In this document: positions 5,121 to 5,517 of the stretch, piece after piece
How the letters are laid out: the number at the start of each line of letters is the position of its first letter
Position numbering within the stretch: the first letter of the stretch is position 1
Assembly: GCA_013331215.1 (NCBI GenBank)
Contig: DUGU01000247.1
Location: 1-5,517, forward strand
Length of the DNA: 5,517 bases
DNA from: Methanoregulaceae archaeon
GTDB taxonomy: Archaea > Halobacteriota > Methanomicrobia > Methanomicrobiales > Methanospirillaceae
Direction: 5' to 3'
Translations under genes and position numbers: made by a program
Notes under the pieces: generated by a model
The model's database searches: none
What the model was told of the DNA's origin: nothing
What the model saw: only the letters and a program-made list of their open reading frames with translations

Positions 5121-5487
5121 ACCCTGTTGTGCCGGGGTCGAACACAGAGCGGGCGACAACAATAGTCGTTCGGTTCGAACAGGTCGGTGACGACCGCGGC
5201 ACCACGCCCCCGTCCGCCGACGGTCTCGCGGGCCAGATCTTCGGCCCGGATCCTGCATCATCATGGTTCGAATCCGTGCATACCGATCACGGACGGCGCA
5301 GAAGTGCCGGCTGCAACCAGTACCTCGTGAAGGAGGCCGGGGGATCTCGCATCTGCAGCGCTCTTCGTCCATCACGGATCATGGAGGGGACCATCGGAAA
5401 GGATGATGCCGGCGGAGAATGACATCTCTATCGACCTCTCGCCATCGTCGCTGAAAGGTTCGTCACTCCAGGGAGGCGGGATACGAC

Positions 5488-5517
5488 GTGACCGACGCCA
5501 CGGATGAGTTCCAGGGA
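5488..5517 (+). CDS. Possible start of a gene cut by the window edge
   Basis: GTG at 5488 opens a frame (VTDATDEFQG) that runs off the right edge. GGAGG at 5472-5476 lies 11 bases upstream, a slightly long but usable spacing. Only ten codons are visible, so no function can be given. A rival short ORF in another frame (ATG 5406, stop TGA 5505-5507) overlaps it. Confidence 0.2.
   Translation, partial: MTDATDEFQG

Larger units (their letters stand above)
4981..5517. other. Gene-poor stretch, probably decayed DNA
   Basis: No convincing gene was found on either strand across these 537 bases. The longest forward frame (5129-5422, GTG start, 97 codons) has no recognisable family over most of its length and no evident ribosome-binding site. 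Reverse frames are rich in Arg, Pro and Gly, as expected of shadows. The stretch follows a kinase remnant and contains one receiver-like scrap, consistent with a degrading two-component locus. Confidence 0.5.

Noticed and set aside
5262..5278. T-arm-like sequence of a tRNA (CATGG, TTCGAAT, CCGTG)
   Set aside because: The T stem and loop look right, but the matching acceptor strand, D arm and anticodon arm cannot be found upstream. The core TTCGAA is also a palindrome that recurs at 5173-5178, so chance is likely. A tRNA-end attachment scar cannot be excluded, but nothing supports an integrase nearby.
5043..5375. Reverse-strand 110-codon ORF in the right end
   Set aside because: Arg-rich, low-complexity translation with no family and no ribosome-binding site that stands out.
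1..5517. CRISPR array, insertion sequence or phage genes
   Set aside because: No regularly spaced repeats, transposase motifs or terminal inverted repeats were seen anywhere in the window.

Overview
The window looks like a piece of a GC-rich methanogenic archaeon of the Methanomicrobiales (Methanoculleus/Methanofollis type). Three things point there: a coenzyme-F420-dependent NADP reductase (Fno); an HTH-PAS-PAS regulator of a kind that is abundant in that order; and NAD synthesis by the aspartate dehydrogenase route (nadX-nadA). The genus is inferred from remembered family resemblance, not from a search. All supportable genes lie on the + strand.

Left part (1-1573): the C-terminal two thirds of Fno, then a complete 352-residue zinc-dependent, NADP-type secondary alcohol dehydrogenase. 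Together they would oxidise 2-propanol or ethanol with NADP+ and pass the hydride to F420, whose reduced form feeds CO2 reduction to methane. This is the best-supported functional unit in the window. Several substrate-pocket residues of the dehydrogenase differ from the well-studied Thermoanaerobacter enzyme.

Middle (1574-2834): a 262-base intergenic region with an imperfect hairpin, an AT-rich patch and a 9-base direct repeat, then a one-component regulator (HTH plus two PAS domains, no kinase domain). Its first codons contain two mutually exclusive perfect inverted repeats.

Right-centre (2835-4748): a short unrecognised ORF with a good Shine-Dalgarno site, then nadX and nadA. The reading frame of nadX has no ATG, GTG or TTG start ahead of its Rossmann motif. 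nadA follows with a 4-base overlap and carries a non-family tail of about 25 residues. The usual third gene, nadC, is absent from the window.

Right end (4749-5517): decayed or rearranged DNA. A 72-codon ORF with a good Shine-Dalgarno site encodes only the last part of a histidine-kinase ATPase domain. It is followed by more than 500 bases without a convincing gene, holding a perfect short palindrome, a weak promoter-like patch, a possible receiver-domain scrap and possibly the start of another gene at the edge.

Overall the window is organised around nicotinamide cofactors (NADP recycling, NADP-dependent alcohol oxidation, NAD precursor synthesis), with a PAS regulator in between and a two-component-system graveyard on the right.
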